NCBI GenBank assembly: GCA_022841915.1
Contig: JALHQN010000020.1
Location: 16,428 to 80,427, forward strand
Direction: 5' to 3'
DNA from: Burkholderiales bacterium
GTDB taxonomy: Bacteria > Pseudomonadota > Gammaproteobacteria > Burkholderiales > WYBJ01
DNA length: 64,000 nucleotides
This document shows positions 34,955 to 43,095 of this stretch, piece by piece. The stretch's first letter is position 1. Each line of letters begins with the position of its first letter. The notes beneath the pieces are model-generated. The model was not told the origin of the DNA, did no database searches, and saw only the letters and a program-made list of their open reading frames with translations. Made by a program: the position numbers and the translations under genes.

Positions 34955-36994
34955 ATGAATCCGCTACTCGATTGCTCGGGACTGCCTCGCTTCGCCGAGT
35001 TCAAACCCGAACTGGTCGCTCCGGCGATCGATGCGCTGCTTGCCGAATGCCGCGCGACCGTGGACCAGGTGACCGCCGAGAGCACACCGGTCACCTGGGA
35101 TACATTCGTGCAACCTCTGATCGATGCCAACGAGCGCCTCGGCAGAGCTTGGGGACAAACGGCCCACCTCAATGCGGTCGTCAACACGCCCGCGCTGCGC
35201 GAAGCCTACAACACCGCACTGCCCGTCATTACGCAATACTGGACTGAACTCGGCCAGAACCAGGTGCTGTTCGAACGCTACAAGGCGTTGGCGCACTCGG
35301 CCGAATACGCGAACCTGTCGGCCGCGCGCAAGAAAATCGTCGAGAACGAACTGCGCGACTTCCGGCTGGGCGGCGCCGAGTTGTCGCCGCAGAACAAGGC
35401 GCGCTATCGGGAAGTGCGCGAACGGCTGGCCGAGCTTTCCTCGCGCTTCTCCGACAACATTCTCGATGCGACGGATGCCTTCACGCATATCGAGACCGAC
35501 CCGGCACGCGTCGCGGGCATCCCGGAGGATGCGCTGGAGGCCGCGCGCAAAGCGGCACAAGACCAGAGCAAGGACGGCTGGCAGTTCACCCTGAAGATGC
35601 CATCCTATCTGCCGGTCATGCAGTATGCGCAGAATCGCGAACTACGCCAGCTGATGTACCACGCCTATGCCACCCGCGCTGCCGAGTTCGGCAAGCCCGA
35701 ATGGAACAACACGCTCGTCATGGCCGAAATGCTGAAGCTGCGGCGCGAACTTGCCCGGCTGCTCGATTTCGAACATTTCGCGGCCTACTCGCTCGAGCCG
35801 AAGATGGCGAAGACGGCAGAGGAAGTGCTCGTCTTCCTGCGCGATCTGGGCCAGAGAGCCAAGCCTTATGCCGAGCGCGACCTGACCGAGCTGAAGGCCT
35901 TCGCCCGCTCCGAACTGGGCATCGACGAACTGCAGGCGTGGGATGTCGCTTATGCCTCCGAGCGGCTGCGCATCGCGCGCTACTCGTTTTCCGATCAGGA
36001 GGTGAAGCAGTACTTCACCGAGGAGCAGGTGCTCACCGGCATGTTCGGCCTGATCGAGCGGTTGTACGGCATCACCGTCCAACCGGATCAAGCGCCCCTG
36101 TGGCATCCGGACGTGCGCTTCTACGCACTCACCGATCGCAGCGGCGAGAAGATCGGCCAGTTCTATCTCGACATGTACGCGCGATCGGGCAAACGCGGCG
36201 GCGCGTGGATGGACGACGCCATCGCGCGCAGGCGCAGCAACGCCGGCATTCAAGCGCCGGTTGCCTACCTCACCTGCAACTTCTCTCCGCCGGTGGGTGG
36301 CAAGCCGGCCTTGCTCACGCACGACGAAGTCAGCACCCTCTTTCACGAGTTCGGCCACGGCCTGCACCATCTGCTCACCCGGGTGGAAGACCTGCCCGTC
36401 GCCGGCATCAGCGGCGTGGAATGGGATGCGGTGGAACTGCCCAGCCAGTTCATGGAAAACTTCTGCTGGGAGTGGGACGTGCTCGAGCCCATGACGCAGC
36501 ATGTCGAGACCGGAGCGCGCCTGCCGCGCGCCTTGTTCGACAAGATGCTGGCGGCCAAGAATTTCCAGATCGGCATGCAGACCGTGCGTCAGTTGGAGTT
36601 TTCGCTGTTCGACATGCTCCTGCACAGCCAGTACGACCCGGAGGGTCCGCAGACACCGGAAGACATCCTGGCGCAAGTGAGAGCCGAGATTGCAGTGCTG
36701 GTGCCGCCGGCCTACAACCGATTCGCCAACAGCTTCTCGCATATCTTCGGCGGCGGATACGCGGCGGGCTATTACAGTTACAAGTGGGCGGAGGTGCTGT
36801 CGGCCGACGCTTATAGTTTGTTCGAGGAACGAGGGATACTCAATCCGGAGATCGGACAGCGATTCCGCGACGAGATCCTGGCAGTGGGCGGAAGCCGACC
36901 GGCCATGGACTCGTTCAGGGCGTTCCGGGGGCGAGAGCCGAAAATCGACGCGCTGCTGCGGCATAACGGAATGGCGCAAGAACTGGCCGCCTGA
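34955..36994 (+). CDS. prlC: Oligopeptidase A (M3 family zinc metallopeptidase)
   Basis: 679 residues. Cytosolic thimet-type metallopeptidase that degrades short peptides, including cleaved signal peptides. The zinc motif HEFGHGLHHLL (HExxH) is near residue 468, and the third ligand Glu lies in SGVEWDAVELPSQFMENF. The C-terminal family segment IFGGGYAAGYYSYKWAEVLSAD is intact. The length matches E. coli OpdA/PrlC (680). A Shine-Dalgarno (AAGGTAAGGA) sits right before ATG 34955. Confidence 0.95.
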   Translation: MNPLLDCSGLPRFAEFKPELVAPAIDALLAECRATVDQVTAESTPVTWDTFVQPLIDANERLGRAWGQTAHLNAVVNTPALREAYNTALPVITQYWTELGQNQVLFERYKALAHSAEYANLSAARKKIVENELRDFRLGGAELSPQNKARYREVRERLAELSSRFSDNILDATDAFTHIETDPARVAGIPEDALEAARKAAQDQSKDGWQFTLKMPSYLPVMQYAQNRELRQLMYHAYATRAAEFGKPEWNNTLVMAEMLKLRRELARLLDFEHFAAYSLEPKMAKTAEEVLVFLRDLGQRAKPYAERDLTELKAFARSELGIDELQAWDVAYASERLRIARYSFSDQEVKQYFTEEQVLTGMFGLIERLYGITVQPDQAPLWHPDVRFYALTDRSGEKIGQFYLDMYARSGKRGGAWMDDAIARRRSNAGIQAPVAYLTCNFSPPVGGKPALLTHDEVSTLFHEFGHGLHHLLTRVEDLPVAGISGVEWDAVELPSQFMENFCWEWDVLEPMTQHVETGARLPRALFDKMLAAKNFQIGMQTVRQLEFSLFDMLLHSQYDPEGPQTPEDILAQVRAEIAVLVPPAYNRFANSFSHIFGGGYAAGYYSYKWAEVLSADAYSLFEERGILNPEIGQRFRDEILAVGGSRPAMDSFRAFRGREPKIDALLRHNGMAQELAA

Positions 36995-37062
36995 TACAGC
37001 GCCTGCGCGGCTCGTCCCCATGATAGAGTCCTAGGGATTCGGGTATGTTCGAGGTGAAAATC

Positions 37063-37620
37063 ATGAAAACGCTGGTGCTCGTCATCCTGAGCGTGCTCGC
37101 GGCACCTGTATCTGCCGCCATGTACAAGTGGGTCGATGCTCAGGGCAGAACGCAATACAGCGACACGCCCCCGCCGCCCAGCGCCAAGAAGGTCGAGGAA
37201 CAGAAATTCATCCGCAACACGATCGACACGGGGGGCTCCCCCTTTGCCGTCCGGGAAGCGGCCAAGCGCAACCCGGTCACCGTTTGGATGAACGACTGCG
37301 GCGATCTCTGCAACCAGGCCCGCAATTTCCTGGCTCGACGAGGCGTGCCCCATAGCGTGCGCAACCCGTCTCGCCAAGACGAACAGGATGACTGGAAGAA
37401 AGCCAGTGGCGGCGACAACTCGGTCCCGCTGCTGATCGTGGGCAGCGCTACGGCGCTCAAAGGTTTCGACGAAGCGCAGTGGCATGCCGCCCTGGATGCC
37501 GCCGGTTATCCGCGTAGCGCGCCGGCGCTGAAGCCTCAAGCCATTCCGCCAGCGGCAACCACCCCGCCCAAGCCCGCGGTCGCAACGCCCTCGGAACCCG
37601 CGCCGCCCGCCCAGCCGTAG
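37063..37620 (+). CDS. DUF4124 and glutaredoxin-like domain periplasmic protein
   Basis: 185 residues from ATG 37063, with GAGGTG 6 bases upstream. A signal peptide (MKTLVLVILSVLAAPVSAA) is followed by a DUF4124 segment (MYKWVDAQGRTQYSDTPPPP, about residues 20-45). A thioredoxin/glutaredoxin-like domain follows (VTVWMNDCGDLCNQARNFLARRGV ..., about 80-150) with a cis-Pro strand SVPLLIVG. The cysteines are spaced CGDLC (CX3C), not CXXC, so the redox potential and partner are unclear. The tail is Pro/Ala-rich. Function unknown; a periplasmic thiol role is inference from the fold. Confidence 0.8.
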   Translation: MKTLVLVILSVLAAPVSAAMYKWVDAQGRTQYSDTPPPPSAKKVEEQKFIRNTIDTGGSPFAVREAAKRNPVTVWMNDCGDLCNQARNFLARRGVPHSVRNPSRQDEQDDWKKASGGDNSVPLLIVGSATALKGFDEAQWHAALDAAGYPRSAPALKPQAIPPAATTPPKPAVATPSEPAPPAQP

Positions 37621-37627
37621 TTTGCGG

Positions 37628-37652
37628 CCTGCGCCGCAACCCGTGGCGCAGG
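37628..37652 (+). terminator. Hairpin after the DUF4124 gene, possible terminator
   Basis: CCTGCGCC and GGCGCAGG form a perfect 8-bp GC-rich stem around a 9-base loop, 7 bases after the stop codon. There is no T run after it, so it is a poor intrinsic terminator by itself. It may still end the transcript or protect its 3' end. Confidence 0.35.
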
Positions 37653-37832
37653 TAACGTTGCACTGCTGCGCGCAATGAATGCTCTGGCATCACGGCGCGC
37701 CGCGCCCGACCCGGCACAGCCCGGGGCTGCCCACCTACTTGCCGCTCGAACGGCATCCGCTCAAGTTTGCCGACCAATCCACCGTTAGCGGCATACGGCG
37801 CTCCTCGTCAGCGCCACACTGAGTACGAAATC

Positions 37833-39761
37833 ATGGTGCAGTCCCTCGCCCCGACGCACACGTCCGCCTCCGAATCCATTGGCCGGTTTCGAGTCGTGCG
37901 TCTGCTCGGCCGCGGCGCTCAAGGCGCCGTCTACCTGGCCTCCGACCCCGAACTGGGTCGACTGGTCGCCATCAAAACACTGACCATACAGGGAGATGAC
38001 AGCGGCAGCCGCGTCCAGCGACTGATGCAGGAGGCTCGTACCGCCAGCGGCCTGTCCCATCCGAATGTCGTGCCGGTCTACGAGGTCGGCCTGGTAGGCG
38101 AGATGCCCTACGTCGTGTTCGAGTACGTCGAGGGCCGAACCTTGAGCCAACTGCTCAAGACCGATGGCGCCATGACGATGGCGCGAGCGGTGATCAGCAT
38201 GAGCCAGATCCTGGCTGGCGTTGCCCACGCGCACAGCAAGGGGTTCGTGCACGGAGACATCACGCCGGCAAACATATTGCTCTCGTCGACCGGCGTACCT
38301 CGACTCACCGACTTCGGCATCGCCCGCGGACTGCTGAGCATGAACGCAGAGCCTTCCGCCGGGACGGTTCGGTACATGGCTCCCGAGCACTTCAACGGAA
38401 CCAAGCGCGACCAGCGCGCAGACGTTTTCGCTTTGGGTCTGATCTTCTGGGAGATGCTGACCGGAGAGCCCGCCAACAACGGCAGCGACAACGCGAGCGC
38501 GATTTACCGCACGCTCCACGAAGAGATTGCCCCGCCCTCACAGAAAAAATACGGGATCGACCCGCGGCTAGACGAGATCATCGCCCGCGCCCTCGCCAAA
38601 GATCCCGACGCGCGCTTTGCTGACGCGGCAGAAATGAAGACCGTGCTGGACCGGTTCAGAGTCCCGAGCGGCGACGGTCAGACTCAGCTCAATACGGCGA
38701 GCACGCACAGTACGGTCGAGTTCTTGCTGCGACGCATGCGCCACAAGTCGAACTTTCCGGCCGTATCGCAGCGCTTCTCGGCGATCAACAAGCTGACATC
38801 GGAGGACAGCGACAACTCCTTGCAGAAACTGGCGAACCTGGTGATGCAGGATTTCGCGCTCACGCACAAGCTGCTGCAGTTGGTGAACTCCGCTGCCCAC
38901 GGGGGCAACGGACGCATTACCAGTGTCACGCAAGCGATCGTCACGCTCGGCCTCGAACAAGTTCGCGCTGTGGCGAGCAGTCTGATGTTGTCGTCCCCTC
39001 CGCAGGGAAAAGCCGCCCACCCCGGACTGCACGAAGTGCTGCTGGGCGCGTTCGTGGCCGCGATCATCGGCCGCAACGTCGGTCGCATGGCGGGACTTCG
39101 AAACGTGGAGGAGCTCTTCATCTGCTCCATGTTCAGCCGGCTGGGCGAGATACTGAGCATCTACTATCTCCCGGAGGACTACGACGAGATCGTTCGCGCC
39201 GTGCGAACGCGCAGCATCACCGAACGGGTCGCGTCGCATGAAGTGCTCGGCATAAGCTTCGACGAACTGGGCATCGAGGTCGCCAAGCAATGGAACTTCC
39301 CGCCCAGCGTGGTGCATGCCATGCGGGCACTGCCCGAGGGGTCGTTGCCGCAAGCAACGAGCGAACTCGAGCGCATCGCGCACTGCGCCGGATTCGCGCG
39401 GGAGTTGTGCGATGCGGCCTGGCGAACGCGTCCGGAGTGCAGGGAACAAGCCCTGAACGATCTGGCCGAGCGCTTCAGCGCCACGATACCGAGCGGCGAC
39501 GGTGCACTCGCAGGCCTGCTCCAGCACTCGCTGGAGCTGGGCTGCAAGTATTGCGCCATCATCGGCGTAAGCACGCAAGGCAGCGCATTGATCGAAGGAC
39601 TGCAGGCCTGGGCGCAGATCAAGAATCAAGCGCCCGTGCCGGCGGTCGCGTTACAGGAGGCGCCGACGCCGCCCGCAAGACCTCCCGTGCCGAGCGCGCT
39701 GATCGAGACGCAAAAGAAATCGGGTGGCCTGGGAGGATGGTTTCGCAAGCTGCTCGCCTGA
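37833..39761 (+). CDS. Serine/threonine protein kinase fused to an HDOD domain
   Basis: 642 residues from ATG 37833. Residues ~18-280 are a Hanks-type kinase: GRGAQGAVYLA (P-loop), VAIKTL (ATP lysine), FVHGDITPANILL (catalytic loop, about residue 139), TDFGIAR (Mg loop), YMAPEH. The catalytic loop reads HGDITPAN where HRDLKPxN is usual: the Asp is present, but the Arg and the Lys are changed. Residues ~290-500 match HDOD (NKLTSEDSDNSLQKLANLVMQDFALTHKLLQLVNSA, ITSVTQAIVTLGLEQVRAVA), a non-hydrolytic HD-related output domain of signalling proteins. No transmembrane segment is visible. The C-terminus ends in a Pro linker and a Gly-Trp-basic tail. Likely a cytosolic signalling protein of unknown target. 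Confidence 0.9.
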   Translation: MVQSLAPTHTSASESIGRFRVVRLLGRGAQGAVYLASDPELGRLVAIKTLTIQGDDSGSRVQRLMQEARTASGLSHPNVVPVYEVGLVGEMPYVVFEYVEGRTLSQLLKTDGAMTMARAVISMSQILAGVAHAHSKGFVHGDITPANILLSSTGVPRLTDFGIARGLLSMNAEPSAGTVRYMAPEHFNGTKRDQRADVFALGLIFWEMLTGEPANNGSDNASAIYRTLHEEIAPPSQKKYGIDPRLDEIIARALAKDPDARFADAAEMKTVLDRFRVPSGDGQTQLNTASTHSTVEFLLRRMRHKSNFPAVSQRFSAINKLTSEDSDNSLQKLANLVMQDFALTHKLLQLVNSAAHGGNGRITSVTQAIVTLGLEQVRAVASSLMLSSPPQGKAAHPGLHEVLLGAFVAAIIGRNVGRMAGLRNVEELFICSMFSRLGEILSIYYLPEDYDEIVRAVRTRSITERVASHEVLGISFDELGIEVAKQWNFPPSVVHAMRALPEGSLPQATSELERIAHCAGFARELCDAAWRTRPECREQALNDLAERFSATIPSGDGALAGLLQHSLELGCKYCAIIGVSTQGSALIEGLQAWAQIKNQAPVPAVALQEAPTPPARPPVPSALIETQKKSGGLGGWFRKLLA

Positions 39762-39802
39762 GCGGACATCATGCCTCCGCCAATCGCCCGATCGCGCTCG
39801 TA

Positions 39803-39988
39803 TCCTGAGTCAGAGATTCGTTGACGAATGACCGAACGGCATCGACGATGTAGAAGGCAGGAGAGGGTCGACATCGGCGTCTGACGCGAAGGGACCCAAA
39901 GCCAGCTTGGACGCCTGACGAGGATTTTCGACCAAACATGGCGTCGATCCTCGACGCTTTCGTTCAGCGAATTTCCGACTCAGGACAC
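39803..39988 (+). repeat. MITE-like repeat, copy 1
   Basis: A ~186-base non-coding element with imperfect terminal inverted repeats. Its right end, read in reverse (GTGTCCTGAGTCGGAAATTCG), mirrors its left end (TCCTGAGTCAGAGATTCG). It is about three-quarters to four-fifths identical by eye to copy 2 at 41597-41784, in the same orientation. The left terminus has lost the GTG seen in copy 2. The stop codon and last codons of the neighbouring flavoprotein gene lie inside it. Confidence 0.75.
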
Positions 39989-41265
39989 CCGAAGCCCACC
40001 CGGGAGGAGGTCGCTCGACGAGCGGCCAGGGCCGTGGCCCATTGGGCCGCGCCCTCGCCGGCGATCCGACCGCTCGCGAAACACGCCGTGAGCAGATAAC
40101 CGCCGGTCGGCGCTTCCCAATCGAGCATCTCGCCGGCGCAGAAGATGCCCGGCAATCTCCCCAGCATCAGCGAGGCGTCGAGTGCATCCAGCGCAACGCC
40201 GCCGGCGCTGCTGATCGCCTCGTCGAGCGGTCGAGGCGCCTGAACGGCGACCGGGACCGCCTTGATCGCAGCCGCGAGCCGGGCAGGGTCGGCGTAGTGC
40301 GCCGGCTCAACCAACTCGCGCACCAACGCTGCCCTCACCCCTTCGATCCCGACACGTCGCAGCCGATCGGCGAGCGAACGTCCGGGCTTCTGCCGCATCA
40401 ATCGGTCGCACAAACGATCCACGGGCAGATCGGGGGCGAGGTCGACCGTGAGCACGGCAGCACCCTGGGATTCGATACGCTCGCGCAGGGGCCGCGACAA
40501 GCCATACACCAACCCGCCTTCGACCCCGTAATCGGCAATGACGAACTCCCCGCGCCGCCAGCCGTGGCAGACGTCGGCACGAGCGGCGACGTTCTTCACG
40601 GGGTGGCCGGCCCAGCGCCGGCGAAGCGTCTCGCTCCAGGGTACTTCGAAGCCGCAGTTCGCCGGGCGCAGATCGGCCACCGGTACGCCGCGCCGCAACA
40701 GCAATTCCGTCCAGGCGCCATCGGAACCCAGCCTCGCCCAGCTGCCACCACCCAGGGCGAGGACGACGACATCGGCGGCGACGTGCTTCGTCCCATCCGG
40801 GGTCGCGAAGCGCAGCGCCTCCCCGTCCCAACCCATCCACCGGTGACGGACGTGGAACGCAACCCCTTGCTCGCGCAGCCGGCGCAGCCATGCCCGCAAC
40901 AATGGGCCCGCCTTCATCGCTTCGGGAAAGACGCGACCCGAGGTGCCCACGAACGTCGCTATGCCGAGCTCATGCACCCACGTGCGCAAAGCCTGGGCAT
41001 CAAAGCGGTTCAACCACTCGCGGACTCGCGCTGCCTGCGATTCATACCGCGACTCGAAACGCTCGCGGGGCTCCGAATGCGTGATGTTCATGCCACCCTT
41101 GCCGGCAAGAAGAAACTTCCTGCCGACCGAGGGCATGGCATCGTAGAGATCGACCCGCATGCCGAGTGCGGCGGCAGACTCCGCCGCCATCAGGCCTGCC
41201 GGTCCGCCACCGATGACCACGATCCCAGGGCGCGCGAGCAGGTTCGCCGCAGTCTCATTCGGCAC
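39964..41265 (-). CDS. NAD(P)/FAD-dependent oxidoreductase (BaiN/TIGR03862-like flavoprotein)
   Basis: 433 residues from GTG 41265 (VPNETAANLLARPGIVVIGGGPAG...). The FAD Rossmann motif IVVIGGGPAGLMAAESA is followed by MPSVGRKFLLAGKGGMNITHSE, VVVLALGGGSWARLGSDG, and a C-terminal FCAGEMLDWEAPTGGYLLTACFASGRIAG, the HI0933/BaiN flavoprotein pattern. The substrate is unknown. The C-terminus is odd: the last seven codons (CPESEIR) and the stop lie within the right end of a MITE-like repeat, so the native tail has been replaced or extended. The track ORF's extra ~98 upstream residues look unlike protein. Confidence 0.85.
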   Translation of the reverse strand: MPNETAANLLARPGIVVIGGGPAGLMAAESAAALGMRVDLYDAMPSVGRKFLLAGKGGMNITHSEPRERFESRYESQAARVREWLNRFDAQALRTWVHELGIATFVGTSGRVFPEAMKAGPLLRAWLRRLREQGVAFHVRHRWMGWDGEALRFATPDGTKHVAADVVVLALGGGSWARLGSDGAWTELLLRRGVPVADLRPANCGFEVPWSETLRRRWAGHPVKNVAARADVCHGWRRGEFVIADYGVEGGLVYGLSRPLRERIESQGAAVLTVDLAPDLPVDRLCDRLMRQKPGRSLADRLRRVGIEGVRAALVRELVEPAHYADPARLAAAIKAVPVAVQAPRPLDEAISSAGGVALDALDASLMLGRLPGIFCAGEMLDWEAPTGGYLLTACFASGRIAGEGAAQWATALAARRATSSRVGFGCPESEIR

Positions 41266-41847
41266 GATCGAGTAAGTCCCGTTGGTCTGGCGCTGCCCGA
41301 CTACGGCCCGCGCATGGTGCGTCCCGCTCCGATCTGTACTTGCGAGCCGGGGACATCGCAAAAGAGGCTCTCGTCTCATCGCCTGAGACGCGCATCGCAG
41401 GCGCCCTTCGCGCCCCGTTGATCCGTTAGGCGACCGGCGATCGCACAGCGAAATGCGAGCGAAACATTCATCCGCTCGACGAGCGAATACAGGATGCCAT
41501 ACCGCGCCGCGACCTTCAACGAACCGGTGCAAGCCGAAGCCATTCAGGCATGGGCGCATCTATGAAAAGCCGTTATCCTTTCCGCACGCCAGCCTAGTGT
41601 CCCGAGTCAGAGATGCGTTGACGAACGGCCGAACGGCATCCACGATGCAGAGGGGGCAAAAGGGTCAAAATCAGCGTCAGACGCGAAGGAAGCCGCAGCC
41701 AGGTTGGATACCTGGCGAGGATTTCCGACAAGTATGGCGTCGATTCTCGGCGCTTTCGTTCAGCGAATTGCCGACTCATGACACTAAGTTTCGCATGCCA
41801 TCCATAACGAGCAAGCCCGACCGCCCGAGGAGCGGCACTTCATACCA
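41266..41847. other. 582-bp gene-free stretch containing MITE copy 2
   Basis: Between the flavoprotein start and the MFS start. Bases 41266-41596 show no ORF with recognisable protein character; a short inverted repeat GTCTCAtcgccTGAGAC is the only small structure noticed. Bases 41597-41784 are the second MITE-like copy, and the last 63 bases must hold the MFS promoter and ribosome site. Confidence 0.6.
41597..41784 (+). repeat. MITE-like repeat, copy 2
   Basis: 188 bases bounded by GTGTCCCGAGTC on the left and GACTCATGACAC on the right, that is, imperfect terminal inverted repeats of about 30 bases. It is flanked on both sides by TA (41595-41596 and 41785-41786), consistent with a TA target duplication as made by IS630/Tc1-mariner-type transposases. 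It has no coding capacity of its own, so it would depend on a transposase in trans. Confidence 0.75.
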
Positions 41848-43035
41848 GTGACACTCCGAGGAGATCGCGAGGGCACCGCAGTCCTGGGCGTGGGGCTGTT
41901 CACCAACGGGGTATGGGACATGCTCTCGGTGGTGGTGCCGCTCTACGCCGTCGCCGTAGGTCTCAATGCCGCCGAAATCGGGTTGATTGTCGCGGCACGT
42001 TCCGTCCTGCCGGCATTGCTTTCCATTCATGGCGGCATCCTGATGGACCAGCTGGGCACTCGGCGCGTGTTGCGCTGGGTCGCATTGAGCAGTGCCGCGC
42101 TGCCGATGCTGTTTCCCTTCTCGGGATGGTTCACGGTGCTGGTGCTGCTGCAACTGATGCTCGGACTCGCCTCGGGCGTCGCCATGGCGGCATCGCAGAC
42201 GTGGAGCCTGCAGACGAGCCGCGGCATGACCGATCTGCTGGCTCGCTACAGCATCGCCTCGCGCATCGGCACCTTCATCGGCCCGGTCGTCGTGGGCGCG
42301 GCTTGGGATCTGTTCGGTGCCTGGGTCGCATTCGCCTGCGTCTCCATTTGCGGTGCGGGAACCATCGCCCTGCTGGCGTTCGGCGGGCAGACATCGGCCG
42401 TGACCGATCCGCCACACCCCACGCCGCCCCTGTCCGTGCTCGTTCCGCGGTGGCAACCTCACAAGGAGGCGCTGCTGCTGGTACTGCTTCCCGCAGTTGC
42501 GTTCGTGCTCACCGCCAGCTTCCTACGCAACGCATCCGGTGCAATCCAGAGTTCGCTCTACGTGGTTTACCTGGGCGGTATCGGCTTGAGCGGCACGATG
42601 ATCGGTCTTCTTGTTGCGATCGTCGAACTGTCCGGCGTGCTGGGCTCGCTCGTCGCCGCACGCATGGAGCGGCGCATGGGCGGCAACCGGCTCGTGCTCG
42701 CCTGCATCATGGTGTCGATCGTATCGATCGCCGTCACGCCGCTGATCAGTCAGGTCGTCTCCCTGCTCTTCCTTGCGTGCATCGTGCGCGGCATTGCACA
42801 GGGACTGAGCCAACCATTGATGTTCGCGATCCTGAGTGCGGGCGTGCCGCACAACCGACAAGGTTCGAGCGTCGGCCTGCGCAACGCCGTGATACGCCTG
42901 TCGTCCATCGTGACTCCGGCGGTCATGGGCATGATCGCCGAAGCCTGGAGCATCGAGGCGAGTTTTTACACGATTGGCGCCACCTTCCTGGTTGCGACCG
43001 TCGTGCTCGGCTTCGTCGGACGGCGCCTCGTCTGA
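41848..43035 (+). CDS. Major facilitator superfamily transporter
   Basis: 395 residues, GTG start at 41848. About twelve hydrophobic segments. The loop between TM2 and TM3 (GGILMDQLGTRRVLRWVA) is the MFS motif A region, and a second half repeats it as ARMERRMGGNRLVLA. The profile resembles drug/efflux-type MFS members, but no substrate motif was found. It starts 63 bases after MITE copy 2. The MmpL-type gene follows on the same strand after 60 bases. Confidence 0.85.
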   Translation: MTLRGDREGTAVLGVGLFTNGVWDMLSVVVPLYAVAVGLNAAEIGLIVAARSVLPALLSIHGGILMDQLGTRRVLRWVALSSAALPMLFPFSGWFTVLVLLQLMLGLASGVAMAASQTWSLQTSRGMTDLLARYSIASRIGTFIGPVVVGAAWDLFGAWVAFACVSICGAGTIALLAFGGQTSAVTDPPHPTPPLSVLVPRWQPHKEALLLVLLPAVAFVLTASFLRNASGAIQSSLYVVYLGGIGLSGTMIGLLVAIVELSGVLGSLVAARMERRMGGNRLVLACIMVSIVSIAVTPLISQVVSLLFLACIVRGIAQGLSQPLMFAILSAGVPHNRQGSSVGLRNAVIRLSSIVTPAVMGMIAEAWSIEASFYTIGATFLVATVVLGFVGRRLV

Positions 43036-43095
43036 GCGCTCGATGCCACGCCGCAAACCAAACGCGCCCGTCGTCCGCAACCGAGAGCCGTCGCG

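Noticed and set aside
39803-41786. Intact insertion sequence or composite transposon
   Set aside because: Neither repeat copy contains a transposase reading frame, and the bracketed gene is an oxidoreductase, so only a MITE-like label is supported.
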